A stretch of DNA of 64,000 bases. Source: Arachidicoccus terrestris. Lineage in GTDB: Bacteria; Bacteroidota; Bacteroidia; Chitinophagales; Chitinophagaceae. The stretch lies in contig NZ_CP083387.1 of NCBI RefSeq assembly GCF_020042345.1, forward strand, positions 1,984,001-2,048,000, in the 5' to 3' direction. Made by a program: the position numbers and the translations under genes. Position 1 is the first letter of the stretch. Each line of letters opens with the position of its first letter. This document shows positions 54,058 through 63,434 of this stretch, piece by piece. The notes below the pieces were generated by a model, which was not told the DNA's origin, did not search any database, and saw only the letters and a program-made list of their open reading frames with translations.

Positions 54058-54987
54058 TTAACTGCGTTGAAAAAGAACTGCTGCAATAATGATCACCCCC
54101 TTTATAATCTGTTGCAGGTAGGAGGTGATATCCAATAAATTCATGACATTACCGATCATGCTAAGTATAAACACACCCAGTAGTGTATTTAGTAGAGACC
54201 CCCTGCCGCCGGCAAGCGAAGCACCTCCGATCACCACGGCAGCTATCGCATCCAGCTCAAGGCCTATTCCTATATTTGGCGTACCCACGCCGGTACGACC
54301 AACCATTAATAATGCGGCTAAAGCTGTAAGTACGGTACAGATTGCATATACAGCAAACTTTGATTTCTTAACCGCAATTCCAGATAAACGCACCGCTTCT
54401 TCATTGGAACCAATGGCCAGGACAACGCGCCCAAACACATTAAATTTAAGCAGTATATATAAAATAAAGAATACTATTAAAAGAACGACAGCAGAGATCG
54501 GAATTCCCGCTATCGAACCAGACCCGAGGATAAATATATCAGAAGAATGAGGACCGACACTTACCGGTGCTCCCTTTGAGAGCAGGTAGCCGGCGCCTCT
54601 GATCATCGTCATCATTGCTAATGTGACGATAAAGGAAGCAATCTTCCTATAGGCCACAAGGTAACCTGAAATCGCACCCAGCACCAGCCCGATTAACAAG
54701 GATAAAGCAAACGCTACAGGAAAATATACTTCATAGCTCAACAGCGAAAAACAAACACCTATCATTGCAACAACCGATCCGACCGATAAGTCAATGCCCC
54801 CTGTCAGTATTACTAACAACATTCCCATACTTATCAAACCGATCGGCGCAGATTGCCGGATCAAATTGGAGATATTATTTACTGAAAAAAAATTCTGTGT
54901 AATCAGCCCCGATACAATCAACATTAGAATAAAAATAGCGATTGTATTGTACTGATAAAATTTACCAAGGGTTGTTTTAATCCTCAT
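54058..54987 (-). CDS. Ribose-type ABC transporter permease (RbsC-like)
   Basis: Inner-membrane permease of 309 residues with about eight to nine helices. It shows the family motif MGMLLVILTGGIDLSVGSV near 60 and, toward the C-terminus, AAVVIGGASLAGGRGS, the loop that contacts the ATPase. It belongs to the CUT2 class, which imports monosaccharides such as ribose, xylose and polyols. It lies 24 bases after the ATPase gene and 15 bases before the dehydrogenase gene. Confidence 0.94.
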   Translation of the reverse strand: MRIKTTLGKFYQYNTIAIFILMLIVSGLITQNFFSVNNISNLIRQSAPIGLISMGMLLVILTGGIDLSVGSVVAMIGVCFSLLSYEVYFPVAFALSLLIGLVLGAISGYLVAYRKIASFIVTLAMMTMIRGAGYLLSKGAPVSVGPHSSDIFILGSGSIAGIPISAVVLLIVFFILYILLKFNVFGRVVLAIGSNEEAVRLSGIAVKKSKFAVYAICTVLTALAALLMVGRTGVGTPNIGIGLELDAIAAVVIGGASLAGGRGSLLNTLLGVFILSMIGNVMNLLDITSYLQQIIKGVIIIAAVLFQRS

Positions 54988-55011
54988 TATTTAGCTTTTA
55001 TAATTTTATGG

Positions 55012-56484
55012 TTATTCTATAGCCAGCCGAAGCAACTTCTCTTCAGAAAAGCCTTCTTTTAACACCTCTCCTGTAAATACCCCTTTTTTCATTACAGCCA
55101 CCCTGTCACATATGGTCATCAGCTCTTCCAGATCAGAGGAAACGACAATTAACGTTTTTCCTTTATTAGCTAAGTCAAATAAAATATCATATATCTGCGC
55201 TCGTGCTCCGACATCCACACCCCGGGTGGGCTCATCAATCAATAAAATATCTGCACCGCTGTTGATCCATTTGGCAAGAATCACCTTCTGCTGATTGCCT
55301 CCGCTTAGGGAGCCCACTTCCGAATCTATAGATGCGCATTTGATCTTAAGCCGGTCCACGAGGGAGGTAACATTTTTTTGCTCTATCTTCTCTTGAATAA
55401 ATCCAAATGCATTCTTGATCAGGGCGTAATTCGTCATTGAAATATTATCGCGTATGCTACGGCTGAGAATGCCACCATCCTTCTTTCTGTCCTCGGGAAC
55501 CATACCAATCTTCCCGGCCACGCTCATCTTTGGGGAATCTGTCTGAATGTTTACATCATCAATGGACACCTTTTTCCTCTTAGCTCCATCAGCACCGAAA
55601 ATCGCTCTTAAGAGCTCCGTCCTGCCCGATCCTACCAACCCCGCAATGCCCAAAATTTCTCCGGACCTTGCCTCCAATTCAACGTCAGCATTGCCCATGG
55701 GAAGTCTTACGCCTGAAACGCTGAAGATAGAAGGCCGGTTTAAATGTTCCACCGGATTTCTAAACACCCGTTGAAGCGATTTACCTAACATTAAAGCAAT
55801 TAGCTTATCATTGTTCAAATCCTTGTTTTCAACGGTCGCAACAGATTTGCCGTCTCTTAAAACGGTAATACTATCTGAAATCTCCAAGATCTCCGGTAAA
55901 TGATGGGATATATAAATAATGGCAATATTCTTTTTTTTGAGCTTATCCAGTACCTTATACAAAATAGCCACTTCATGCGCCCCCAAGACATCTGAGGGCT
56001 CATCAAAAATTATGAGTTTTATATCTGAAGTCAAGGCTTTAGCAATTTCCACGATTTGTTGTTCAGCAACGCTCAGATTTGCCACCTTTTTCCTTACATC
56101 CAACTGAAACCCCAGACTTTCAATTAAATGGGCAGCATTTTTATAGAGCGCTTTCCAATCAATCCAAAATGAATCTCCCAGTTGATTTAAATATATATTT
56201 TCGGCAGCCGTCAGTTCAGGAACAAGTGAGAACTCCTGATAGATAATCCCTATCCCTTCTTCCCTTGCAGACTTAGGAGAGTCTATATCCCTTTCCTCTC
56301 CATCTATGCGAATTATGCCGGTATCCTTTTTAACAGCCCCCGAAAGGACTTTCATTAATGTGGATTTCCCCGCACCATTTTCACCCAACAAAGCATGGAT
56401 CTTTCCGTATTCAATAGTAAGGTTCACATTATCCAGTGCCTGAATTCCCCCATAACTTTTCGAAATGCCCTTAAGCTCTACCAT
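55012..56484 (-). CDS. Ribose-type ABC importer ATPase, fused double domain (RbsA-like)
   Basis: ATPase of 490 residues with two fused nucleotide-binding domains as in CUT2 importers. Domain 1 has Walker A GENGAGKST (34-42), a degenerate signature LSVAEQQIVEIAKAL and Walker B LIIFDEPSDVLG. Domain 2 has the altered Walker A GLVGSGRTEL (normal for this family), signature LSGGNQQKVILAKW and Walker B ILLIDEPTRGVD. It begins one base after the binding-protein stop. It powers the permease encoded next. Confidence 0.95.
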   Translation of the reverse strand: MVELKGISKSYGGIQALDNVNLTIEYGKIHALLGENGAGKSTLMKVLSGAVKKDTGIIRIDGEERDIDSPKSAREEGIGIIYQEFSLVPELTAAENIYLNQLGDSFWIDWKALYKNAAHLIESLGFQLDVRKKVANLSVAEQQIVEIAKALTSDIKLIIFDEPSDVLGAHEVAILYKVLDKLKKKNIAIIYISHHLPEILEISDSITVLRDGKSVATVENKDLNNDKLIALMLGKSLQRVFRNPVEHLNRPSIFSVSGVRLPMGNADVELEARSGEILGIAGLVGSGRTELLRAIFGADGAKRKKVSIDDVNIQTDSPKMSVAGKIGMVPEDRKKDGGILSRSIRDNISMTNYALIKNAFGFIQEKIEQKNVTSLVDRLKIKCASIDSEVGSLSGGNQQKVILAKWINSGADILLIDEPTRGVDVGARAQIYDILFDLANKGKTLIVVSSDLEELMTICDRVAVMKKGVFTGEVLKEGFSEEKLLRLAIE

Positions 56485-56485
56485 C

Positions 56486-57505
56486 TTAGAATAAGGATTG
56501 CGGATTATAAAATTGATTTACATTCTCGGCGTCAATTACCACTGATTTCGTATAATTCACCTGCTTAATACCTTTTTCATCATTTAAATACCGAACGACC
56601 ACATTTACCATATTCCCTCCTAAAATATCCGGACTGTTTTGAGCCGTAACACTATAAATTCCTTTTTTAATCAATGCATACGCTTCCTTCTGGCCATCGA
56701 CACCCACAACTGCGATTTTCCCTTCCAGCCCCATTTCTTTTATGGTTTTTAAAGCACCGATGGCCATTGCGTCATTTTCTGCAAAAAGCACATTCACATC
56801 CTTGTGTGCCACCAGAATATCTTCCATCGCCTTCAGGCCGCCGTTATTCGTCCAGCCTCCCCAACCCTGGGTAATAATTTTGAAACTCGTGTGATTTTCA
56901 TTATGCAACTGTGCATCTGCGAGTCCTCTAACAAAACCGAGCCTCTTTTCCCGCCCTACTGGATTACCTTGATTCCCACTAATGAAAGCGATTTTAAGCT
57001 GTGACTTTCCAACATGATTGACAACCCACTGTCCAAGCAATTCTCCATTCAACTGATTGTTGGCAACAACGCTGGAAATATACGGAGCGGCGTCATCAAT
57101 AAAACTGTCCAGAATGAACACCGCGACTCCCATTGACTTGGCCTTCTCTACTACCGGAATCAACGCTTTAGGGTCCAGCGGATTAAGAATCAGCACTTTT
57201 ATCCCTTTAGACAGCAAATCCTCTACTGCCAATACCTGTTTATTAATATCGCCCTGACCATCAGTAGACAGATATTGCATTCCATAATGCAACGTATTTT
57301 CCCGAACGGCCTTTTCCAGCGCAACATAAAATGGCGCGCTCAGTGAGGGCGTACAGTAGCCAACTACAATAGCAGACAAATCTTTCTTAGAAACATACAT
57401 ATCCGTGCTATCCTTTAAGGAAAGCTGTTTTTGGCCACGCTGCCCCTCAGGAAGACAAGATGAAAGTAATAAACAAAAAAGTAAACTATAAATACATGAC
57501 TTCAT
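56486..57505 (-). CDS. Sugar-binding protein of the ribose-type importer (RbsB-like), lipoprotein
   Basis: Periplasmic substrate-binding protein of 339 residues. The N-terminus has a lipobox LLSSC with Cys17, so it is probably membrane-anchored rather than free, less usual for an RbsB of a Gram-negative cell. The periplasmic-binding-protein type 1 fold is clear: VGYCTPSLSAPFYVALEKAVRE, KGIKVLILNPLDPKALIPVVEKA, VAVFILDSFID, then AENDAMAIGALKTIKEMG and VVGVDGQKEAY. The ATPase gene follows after one base. The ligand is unknown; polyols or a pentose fit the neighbouring enzymes. Confidence 0.93.
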   Translation of the reverse strand: MKSCIYSLLFCLLLSSCLPEGQRGQKQLSLKDSTDMYVSKKDLSAIVVGYCTPSLSAPFYVALEKAVRENTLHYGMQYLSTDGQGDINKQVLAVEDLLSKGIKVLILNPLDPKALIPVVEKAKSMGVAVFILDSFIDDAAPYISSVVANNQLNGELLGQWVVNHVGKSQLKIAFISGNQGNPVGREKRLGFVRGLADAQLHNENHTSFKIITQGWGGWTNNGGLKAMEDILVAHKDVNVLFAENDAMAIGALKTIKEMGLEGKIAVVGVDGQKEAYALIKKGIYSVTAQNSPDILGGNMVNVVVRYLNDEKGIKQVNYTKSVVIDAENVNQFYNPQSLF

Positions 57506-57517
57506 AATCGATAGGTC

Positions 57518-58957
57518 TTATTTTGTGGGTTGATTCCAGTTGTCGAGTCTGAACAAAGAAACCGGCAATCCATTGCTGGAATATAAATTCGTTAATGTAG
57601 TATCTGAAAAAGCGTATCTCACTGAAACGGGATGCTGGATGGATGGGTTAAACACGATCAGCTTATTTCCGTCAATTTTGTAGGATGCCGGCAAAAATTT
57701 TCTGTCCTTACCTGCTATATATAATCCATGTATTATATCTCCATTATGTACTTCAAGCTTTTCATGATCCATATAATGAAAAGAAATAATGATTCTATTT
57801 TTTTCAATTGTATAGCTTTTTAAAATGGGAGAATAGGGGTTCTTAGAAATTGCATGATAAACATTTACCAGCGCAAGATCCGCCATCCGGATGGCAACTT
57901 CCTTTTTTAGGATCGGATGGATATCATTGATATTATTTACCAGATCCGAGGTCAATACCATAGCGGCATTCTCAACAGACAAAGAAACCTGATTTTGAGC
58001 TTCCCGTACAAGGGCTCCCCGCTGTAAGCCTTTATTCTTATAATTATAGGGGGCTATCTGTGCAAAATAAAACGGAAAATCCTTTTTCCATTTTCTGTGC
58101 CAGGAGTTTATTAGTTTAGAGAACAACCTTGCATAACCGTCCCATGAAACCGTGTTATTTTCACCCTGATACCATAAAGCACCAGTTATTCCATAACCAA
58201 CAAAGGGGTAAATCATCGAGTTCCAGGCCTGGCCGGGCAAATGGGGTTTAAAGGGCGCCAGTTTCTGAAGTCTTGATTTTGCAGAGAGGAAACTATCCGT
58301 TAACACTTCTCCGGCAGGAAGCCAGACTTCTGCACAAGTTCCGCCCCAACTGGCATTAATGACACCAACCGGCACATCCAACGTTTGACTTACTTTCTGA
58401 GCAAAAAAATAGGCTATGGCCGAAAAGGGCCTTAAAGAAACAGAATCACATGTCTGCCACATATCATAAATGTTATCCTGTGGTGTCTCAGATGCAATAT
58501 CCCGTACATTTAAAATTCTAACCTTATTGTTAAATGGGCCATGCAGCACGTCGAGCATTTGGGGTAACTTATGCGCCGCACTTCGCTGCATATTTGACTG
58601 CCCGGAACAAATCCATACTTCGCCCAGCAGCACATCATTTAAAACCAGCGTATCATTTCGACAAATGACACTGATCTTATACGGGCCACCTGCCTTGGCA
58701 GTAGGCAAATCAATTTTCCATTTCGCAGTACCCAATGCCACTGTCTTGATCGTGTCTTCCATCCAACTGGCCTTTACAAAGACTGGCTGTCCCCTCTGCG
58801 CCCATCCCCAAAAGGCGGTTGTCGTATCACTTTTGAGCACCATGTGGTCAGAGAAAAACCTGGGCATTGTAATCTGTCCATACCCAGATAGCAAGAAAAG
58901 AGCCAATATAGCTGTTATCAATATCCTTGTCCGGATTCGCCTTTGCATAGAATACAT
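57518..58957 (-). CDS. Sialate O-acetylesterase-like SGNH hydrolase
   Basis: Secreted esterase of 479 residues with a signal peptide (about 8-28; MQRRIRTR three codons in is an alternative start). The catalytic Ser121 lies in ICSGQSNMQ. The second SGNH block is GALWYQGENN, and the final His in NDIHP with nearby Asp completes the triad. Relatives remove O-acetyl groups from sialic acid or other sugars, and are common in PULs for acetylated glycans including xylans. It lies between LacI and the binding protein gene with 12 to 16 base gaps. Confidence 0.9.
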   Translation of the reverse strand: MYSMQRRIRTRILITAILALFLLSGYGQITMPRFFSDHMVLKSDTTTAFWGWAQRGQPVFVKASWMEDTIKTVALGTAKWKIDLPTAKAGGPYKISVICRNDTLVLNDVLLGEVWICSGQSNMQRSAAHKLPQMLDVLHGPFNNKVRILNVRDIASETPQDNIYDMWQTCDSVSLRPFSAIAYFFAQKVSQTLDVPVGVINASWGGTCAEVWLPAGEVLTDSFLSAKSRLQKLAPFKPHLPGQAWNSMIYPFVGYGITGALWYQGENNTVSWDGYARLFSKLINSWHRKWKKDFPFYFAQIAPYNYKNKGLQRGALVREAQNQVSLSVENAAMVLTSDLVNNINDIHPILKKEVAIRMADLALVNVYHAISKNPYSPILKSYTIEKNRIIISFHYMDHEKLEVHNGDIIHGLYIAGKDRKFLPASYKIDGNKLIVFNPSIQHPVSVRYAFSDTTLTNLYSSNGLPVSLFRLDNWNQPTK

Positions 58958-58973
58958 AATTAAAGTTTATAAA

Positions 58974-59996
58974 TTATTGTCTGTCTGAAGACCTTCGTAT
59001 CACTAATTTTCCAATGAATTCATTTGGTTTTTCGATTAAACCCTGCTCTTTTTGATCAATCTCTTTCAGTAAATATTCGATCGCCGTCTTGCTCATTTCA
59101 GGCAGCGGCTGTTTATAATATGAAACGGGAGTCCTGAATATATCATAGGCCTTGGCTTCATCAAAACAGACAATTCCCAACTGTCCCGGAACTGCTATGT
59201 CAATAGCGGCTATCTTGGACAGTCCCGTCATCGCGACCTTATTGGTAAAGAAACAAAGCCCATCTACTTTATCTCTGTATAAGGCGTTATTAATCACCTC
59301 ATCCATCTGAACATCCATTTGATCCTCTTCCAGCTCATAAATAAACGGGCGGCTACCCAACAATTCCGATGACGCATCCATAAACCCTTCTTTACGTTCC
59401 TGAAGACTAACCAGATTCCTGTTAATCGTTACCGCGCCCAATCGTTTAAACCCGTTATTATAGAGGTGCTCTACAATACTTTTTGAGGCGGCCCGGTTAT
59501 TGAGAAGAATGGCAGGTATCTCAGGATATTCATAAAATTTCCTATCAATTATAACAAAGGGCTTACGCTGATCCTTAAGCATCTGTATGCAAGACTCGGT
59601 TTTTTCCGGCATCGCCAAAATCAGTCCGTCAACTTGCCTGGAGAGCAAAAGTTGTAAGATAGAGTTAAACCTCTTTGGATCTTCATGTGCGCTTCCATAG
59701 ATCACACGGTAGCCGTACTTATCTGCCTCTTCCTCTATATATTTCGCAATTGAAGAATAAAACAAGTTAGAGATATCCGCTACAATCAGGCCCAAAGTTT
59801 GCGTTCGGTTGGTCTTAAGGCTTTTAGCGATTTGATTAGGCGAATAATTCATCTTAGCGGCGAGATCCTTTATCCTGGCAGCTGTATTTTCATTGATTTT
59901 ATCTGTTTTCTTCCCGTTTAACACATAAGATACCAAGGCTACGGAAACTCCGAGTTCGCCTGCAATATCCTTCATTGATACTTTTCTATTTCCCAC
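58974..59996 (-). CDS. LacI-family transcriptional regulator
   Basis: Repressor or activator of 340 residues. The N-terminal helix-turn-helix is VSMKDIAGELGVSVALVSYVLNG (about 5-27) with the hinge segment NYSPNQIAKSLKTNRTQTLG, then the ligand-binding core. It is internal to the array, 36 bases after the phosphoesterase gene, so it is probably autoregulated with its neighbours. LacI-type palindromes with the core GCAAnCGnTTG occur upstream of four other carbohydrate genes in the window, but none is visible directly upstream of this gene. The likely effector is a sugar or polyol moved by the linked importer. Confidence 0.95.
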   Translation of the reverse strand: MGNRKVSMKDIAGELGVSVALVSYVLNGKKTDKINENTAARIKDLAAKMNYSPNQIAKSLKTNRTQTLGLIVADISNLFYSSIAKYIEEEADKYGYRVIYGSAHEDPKRFNSILQLLLSRQVDGLILAMPEKTESCIQMLKDQRKPFVIIDRKFYEYPEIPAILLNNRAASKSIVEHLYNNGFKRLGAVTINRNLVSLQERKEGFMDASSELLGSRPFIYELEEDQMDVQMDEVINNALYRDKVDGLCFFTNKVAMTGLSKIAAIDIAVPGQLGIVCFDEAKAYDIFRTPVSYYKQPLPEMSKTAIEYLLKEIDQKEQGLIEKPNEFIGKLVIRRSSDRQ

Positions 59997-60032
59997 TGAC
60001 TAAATTTTAGACATGAAGTTATAATTAAATGC

Positions 60033-61598
60033 CTAATTTACATAACTGGCAATTCCGGTATAATCGGTCTGTAGACGATTACAACGATAGACGTTTCCAA
60101 ACTTATCCTTTGCGATAATTTCAAAATTAGCATTTGAAACATCACCATTCAACCGGCCTTCAAAAAAATGATTCTCCGATTTATCAAAATCTGATCCCAC
60201 GGCTTTCCCTAATTCTTCCATATGATAATAGGTCGCCCAATAATCCCGGGAGGTAACTCTTTTCATAAGGCCCAGGCTTTTACCATTCTGGTATAATTCC
60301 ACAGTCCAACTGTCATCCGCATCCCAGACATTTGCGACAATCCATCCATCGCCGGAAAGATTCAGGTTCACCGGTGCGCTATAATAATATGTGAATTTCC
60401 CTGCCGGCCCGAAAGCCTGCCGGGCATCGTATGCCCTGATCTGAAAGGAGCGATCATAGTTTGTCGCTTTATAGAATTCATCGACGATCTTTCCATTTTC
60501 AATTTCGAAAACACCATAGCCATTCGGCGTGCCATCTGCACAGACATTTGAATTCCACCACGCCCCGCATGCAGCACCATGAATATACTCATAAATTTTT
60601 TTGCCATTGACTTCATGAATATATTTATCCGGATAGTGTGTGTGCCCTGTCATGATATATGCAGAAGAGAATCTAGATAATAGCTGTAACACCTCGTTAT
60701 AATGCACGTTTGTATTAACGCGACTGCCCGAGCGAAATGGAATATGGGACGCAAAAATCACCATATAATCATCTGAAACATAGGAAAGATCCTGTTCCAG
60801 CCACGCTAATTGCGCATCCGTAATACCACCACTGTACTCCTGTTTCCCGCTGTAGATTACATTATCCATGGCGACCACATGTGTTTTCCCTCTATTAAAT
60901 GAATAATCCGTAGGACCGAAAAAATGCCTGAAATTTTCAGCACTCGCCTCTTCATTCGGCGCAGTTTCGAGGTGATCATGATTGCCAATGACCTGAAAAA
61001 AGGTGACTTTCTGCTTGGACATTGATGCCTTCATTTCACTCCATAAATCAGGAGCATCAAAAACAATGTCTCCCAGTGTCATTGCATAGGGATTCGTTAG
61101 GGAAGGTACAATCTCATTGATGTCAGGGATTGTCTCGTTCCTATAGCGCGATACTTCCTGAATGTTTCTACATTGAGGATCTGCGACGAATAAAAAAGTG
61201 AACTTGGATTCAACAGGCTGGGCAGTTAAGATAAAGTCCTTCCTTATCCATTTGTCAACAGACTCAATCGACTGATAAAAGACAGGATTGTTATCTGCAT
61301 CTACAGCAATTTTATAATTAGAGGGTGTGCTATAGAAAACAAATTTTGCGCGCTTATCCCGTTTGATCTGATAAACACCGTTGGCATCTGTCTTTACTGA
61401 AGAAAAACCATCACTTACCACAACTTCTTTTACAGGTGTACCTTTATCATCTGTAATGACCCCATACAAAGTAGTGCTGTCGCCAATTTTCGTATCATTA
61501 ATGACACCTGGCGGAGGTGCAGGTTGCAGCGTTTCCTTATCTTGCTTGCTACAAGAAAGCAATAGGCATATAAAAGACAGTATATATAGCTTTTTCAT
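60033..61598 (-). CDS. Calcineurin-like metallophosphoesterase lipoprotein
   Basis: Exported lipoprotein of 521 residues with a lipobox CLLLSC (Cys16). Three domains are visible: an N-terminal beta sandwich resembling metallophos_N (about 40-125, YGVITDDKGTPVKEVVVSDG), the phosphoesterase core and a C-terminal metallophos_C-type domain (about 385-521). Metal ligands are Asp140 and Gln142 in VADPQ (Gln where His is usual), Asp177 in LGDIVFD, Asn206-His207 in GNHDH, His285 and His319/His321 in GHTHYPDK. The substrate is unknown. It is 8 bases after SusD, so it is part of the PUL, which points to a phosphorylated glycan. Confidence 0.92.
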   Translation of the reverse strand: MKKLYILSFICLLLSCSKQDKETLQPAPPPGVINDTKIGDSTTLYGVITDDKGTPVKEVVVSDGFSSVKTDANGVYQIKRDKRAKFVFYSTPSNYKIAVDADNNPVFYQSIESVDKWIRKDFILTAQPVESKFTFLFVADPQCRNIQEVSRYRNETIPDINEIVPSLTNPYAMTLGDIVFDAPDLWSEMKASMSKQKVTFFQVIGNHDHLETAPNEEASAENFRHFFGPTDYSFNRGKTHVVAMDNVIYSGKQEYSGGITDAQLAWLEQDLSYVSDDYMVIFASHIPFRSGSRVNTNVHYNEVLQLLSRFSSAYIMTGHTHYPDKYIHEVNGKKIYEYIHGAACGAWWNSNVCADGTPNGYGVFEIENGKIVDEFYKATNYDRSFQIRAYDARQAFGPAGKFTYYYSAPVNLNLSGDGWIVANVWDADDSWTVELYQNGKSLGLMKRVTSRDYWATYYHMEELGKAVGSDFDKSENHFFEGRLNGDVSNANFEIIAKDKFGNVYRCNRLQTDYTGIASYVN

Positions 61599-61606
61599 TT
61601 TACTAT

Positions 61607-63424
61607 TTATTTATTTTTCCACAAGTAGTTTTGCTCAAGATTAGGATTTCTGGTAATCGCTTCTAGCGGTATGGGCCGCAGATACTTATATTCTTCCCAG
61701 ACTCGAGGATAATTCCATATCAGATTACCATCCGCGTCCCTGGAAAAGGTCTGAATAGCTCCGGCACCATTTAATTTAATAGAGTTGGGGGACTCACTGG
61801 AGCCGATCTGAAAATCAGTAACGCCGTCACCATTGAAATCATAGGGCTTGCTTACGTCTGGGACATAGATGCCCTTCCAGGGATTCTCGCTGGAATTCAG
61901 CAATTCTCCTAAATGCCAACGCATCAGATCATCCCAACGAAGGCCGTCTTCCAGGCAGAGCTCAATTGCCCTTTCTCTTCTAATTTCCAACAAAACCGGA
62001 CTGGTTACAGTGTTTCTATAATAAGCCAAAAGATAGGGGTCCGCAGTTGCCGGATAAATTGCCTTAACGCCTGCTCTGTCTCTGGTAAGAGCGATGGTCT
62101 TATTCCAGTCCTCAACCGTAAAAGTCCCCAGCTCTGCTTTAGCTTCTGCATAATTTAGAAGCACTTCTGCATACCGGATGATCGGTAGACTGTTCCAGCT
62201 GGCGGCCCTGGCGGTCACTCCACCTGCATCATTGTCTAAAGAGAATTTAATTGGCTGATATCCCGTTTTTGTGACTAACCAATTAGGCGCATAAAGTTTT
62301 GTGACATTATTCTGAGTCATCATATACTCAGGTGATATAACAGTTTGCATCAAGCGGTAGTCCCTGTTCGTAAACTCTTCAGAAAATGTCTTTGTCTTAT
62401 ACGACGAACTATTCGTGAAAGGGGTGCCATCCAGGTTCAAATAACTATTAATAAATGTCTTTGTGAGAGATACCCTACTACCATAAGTAGGTGAAAAGTA
62501 TAACCAGGTAAGATCATGTAAAATAGCTAAGTCATTACTATAGGACCTTCCCCAGATCACTTCTTGCTTCTTTAAAGCAGCGGAGGTGAACAAACTTCTG
62601 TAAGCCGTTTTAGGATCACCTGTAACTAAGCTATAAACACCGGAATTCATGACCATTGTTGCGGCGTCAACAGCAGCGGTCAGGAACTTTTTAATAGCCG
62701 CATCCCTGTTTTGCCAACTCTTTCCGGTTGATGGGTCAGTTGCATGATACTTCCTATAGGTGCCTTCAAAAAGGGCCACCCTGGACAGATACGCGGCAGC
62801 AATCCATTTATTGATAACCGATGCGCTACTGGTATATTTATCCGAGGACGAACAATTTTCAACTGCAAACTGCAGGTCCTGAAGGACTTTGTCCATAACA
62901 AATTCACGGGAGTCCCTGGGCTTTTGCAGTGCATCCACATCACTGCTGTTGATAACCTCCTGGTAATAAGGTACACCTCCAAAGGTCTGCACCTTATCAA
63001 AGTAAAATACGGCTCTCCAAAAACGGCCTACACCTTCATAGTGGTTATAAACTTCTTCGCTAACTTTTCCTTTGGCCCTGGGTAAGTTATTTAAAAAATA
63101 ATTTATATTCCTGAGGTTCGACCATGAACTCTCAGACCAGCCCCCTTGATTTTCCGGAGAGACATTTCCGTCAGTTCTCAAAAGATCTGTTGGGATCTGG
63201 ACGGCGCAATAATCAGCATTAATATCACTGTAGCCTATAGTAGATGCAGAGGGTGTCATTTTCTGAATAAATCCATTGGCATACAATTCCAAATCCGTCT
63301 CTGACGCAAAATAGCTTCCTGCGCTCACTGAATCATAGGTATCACGGTCCATAAATTTGGAGCAACTTATAGTGCCCATTACGAGGCTACAGCTCACTAT
63401 CGTATATATTAATCTTGTCTTCAT
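61607..63424 (-). CDS. SusD/RagB-family nutrient-binding lipoprotein
   Basis: Surface lipoprotein of 605 residues. The signal peptide ends VMGTISC with Cys21, then SKFMDRDTYDSVSAGSYF. RagB/SusD signatures are present: VGRFWRAVFYFDKVQTFGGVPYYQE, YAEVLLNYAEAKAELG, ALTRDRAGV and EIRRERAIELCLEDGLRWDDLMRW. It starts 10 bases after the SusC stop and is followed 8 bases later by the metallophosphoesterase gene. Confidence 0.95.
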   Translation of the reverse strand: MKTRLIYTIVSCSLVMGTISCSKFMDRDTYDSVSAGSYFASETDLELYANGFIQKMTPSASTIGYSDINADYCAVQIPTDLLRTDGNVSPENQGGWSESSWSNLRNINYFLNNLPRAKGKVSEEVYNHYEGVGRFWRAVFYFDKVQTFGGVPYYQEVINSSDVDALQKPRDSREFVMDKVLQDLQFAVENCSSSDKYTSSASVINKWIAAAYLSRVALFEGTYRKYHATDPSTGKSWQNRDAAIKKFLTAAVDAATMVMNSGVYSLVTGDPKTAYRSLFTSAALKKQEVIWGRSYSNDLAILHDLTWLYFSPTYGSRVSLTKTFINSYLNLDGTPFTNSSSYKTKTFSEEFTNRDYRLMQTVISPEYMMTQNNVTKLYAPNWLVTKTGYQPIKFSLDNDAGGVTARAASWNSLPIIRYAEVLLNYAEAKAELGTFTVEDWNKTIALTRDRAGVKAIYPATADPYLLAYYRNTVTSPVLLEIRRERAIELCLEDGLRWDDLMRWHLGELLNSSENPWKGIYVPDVSKPYDFNGDGVTDFQIGSSESPNSIKLNGAGAIQTFSRDADGNLIWNYPRVWEEYKYLRPIPLEAITRNPNLEQNYLWKNK

Positions 63425-63434
63425 AATTATTTGC

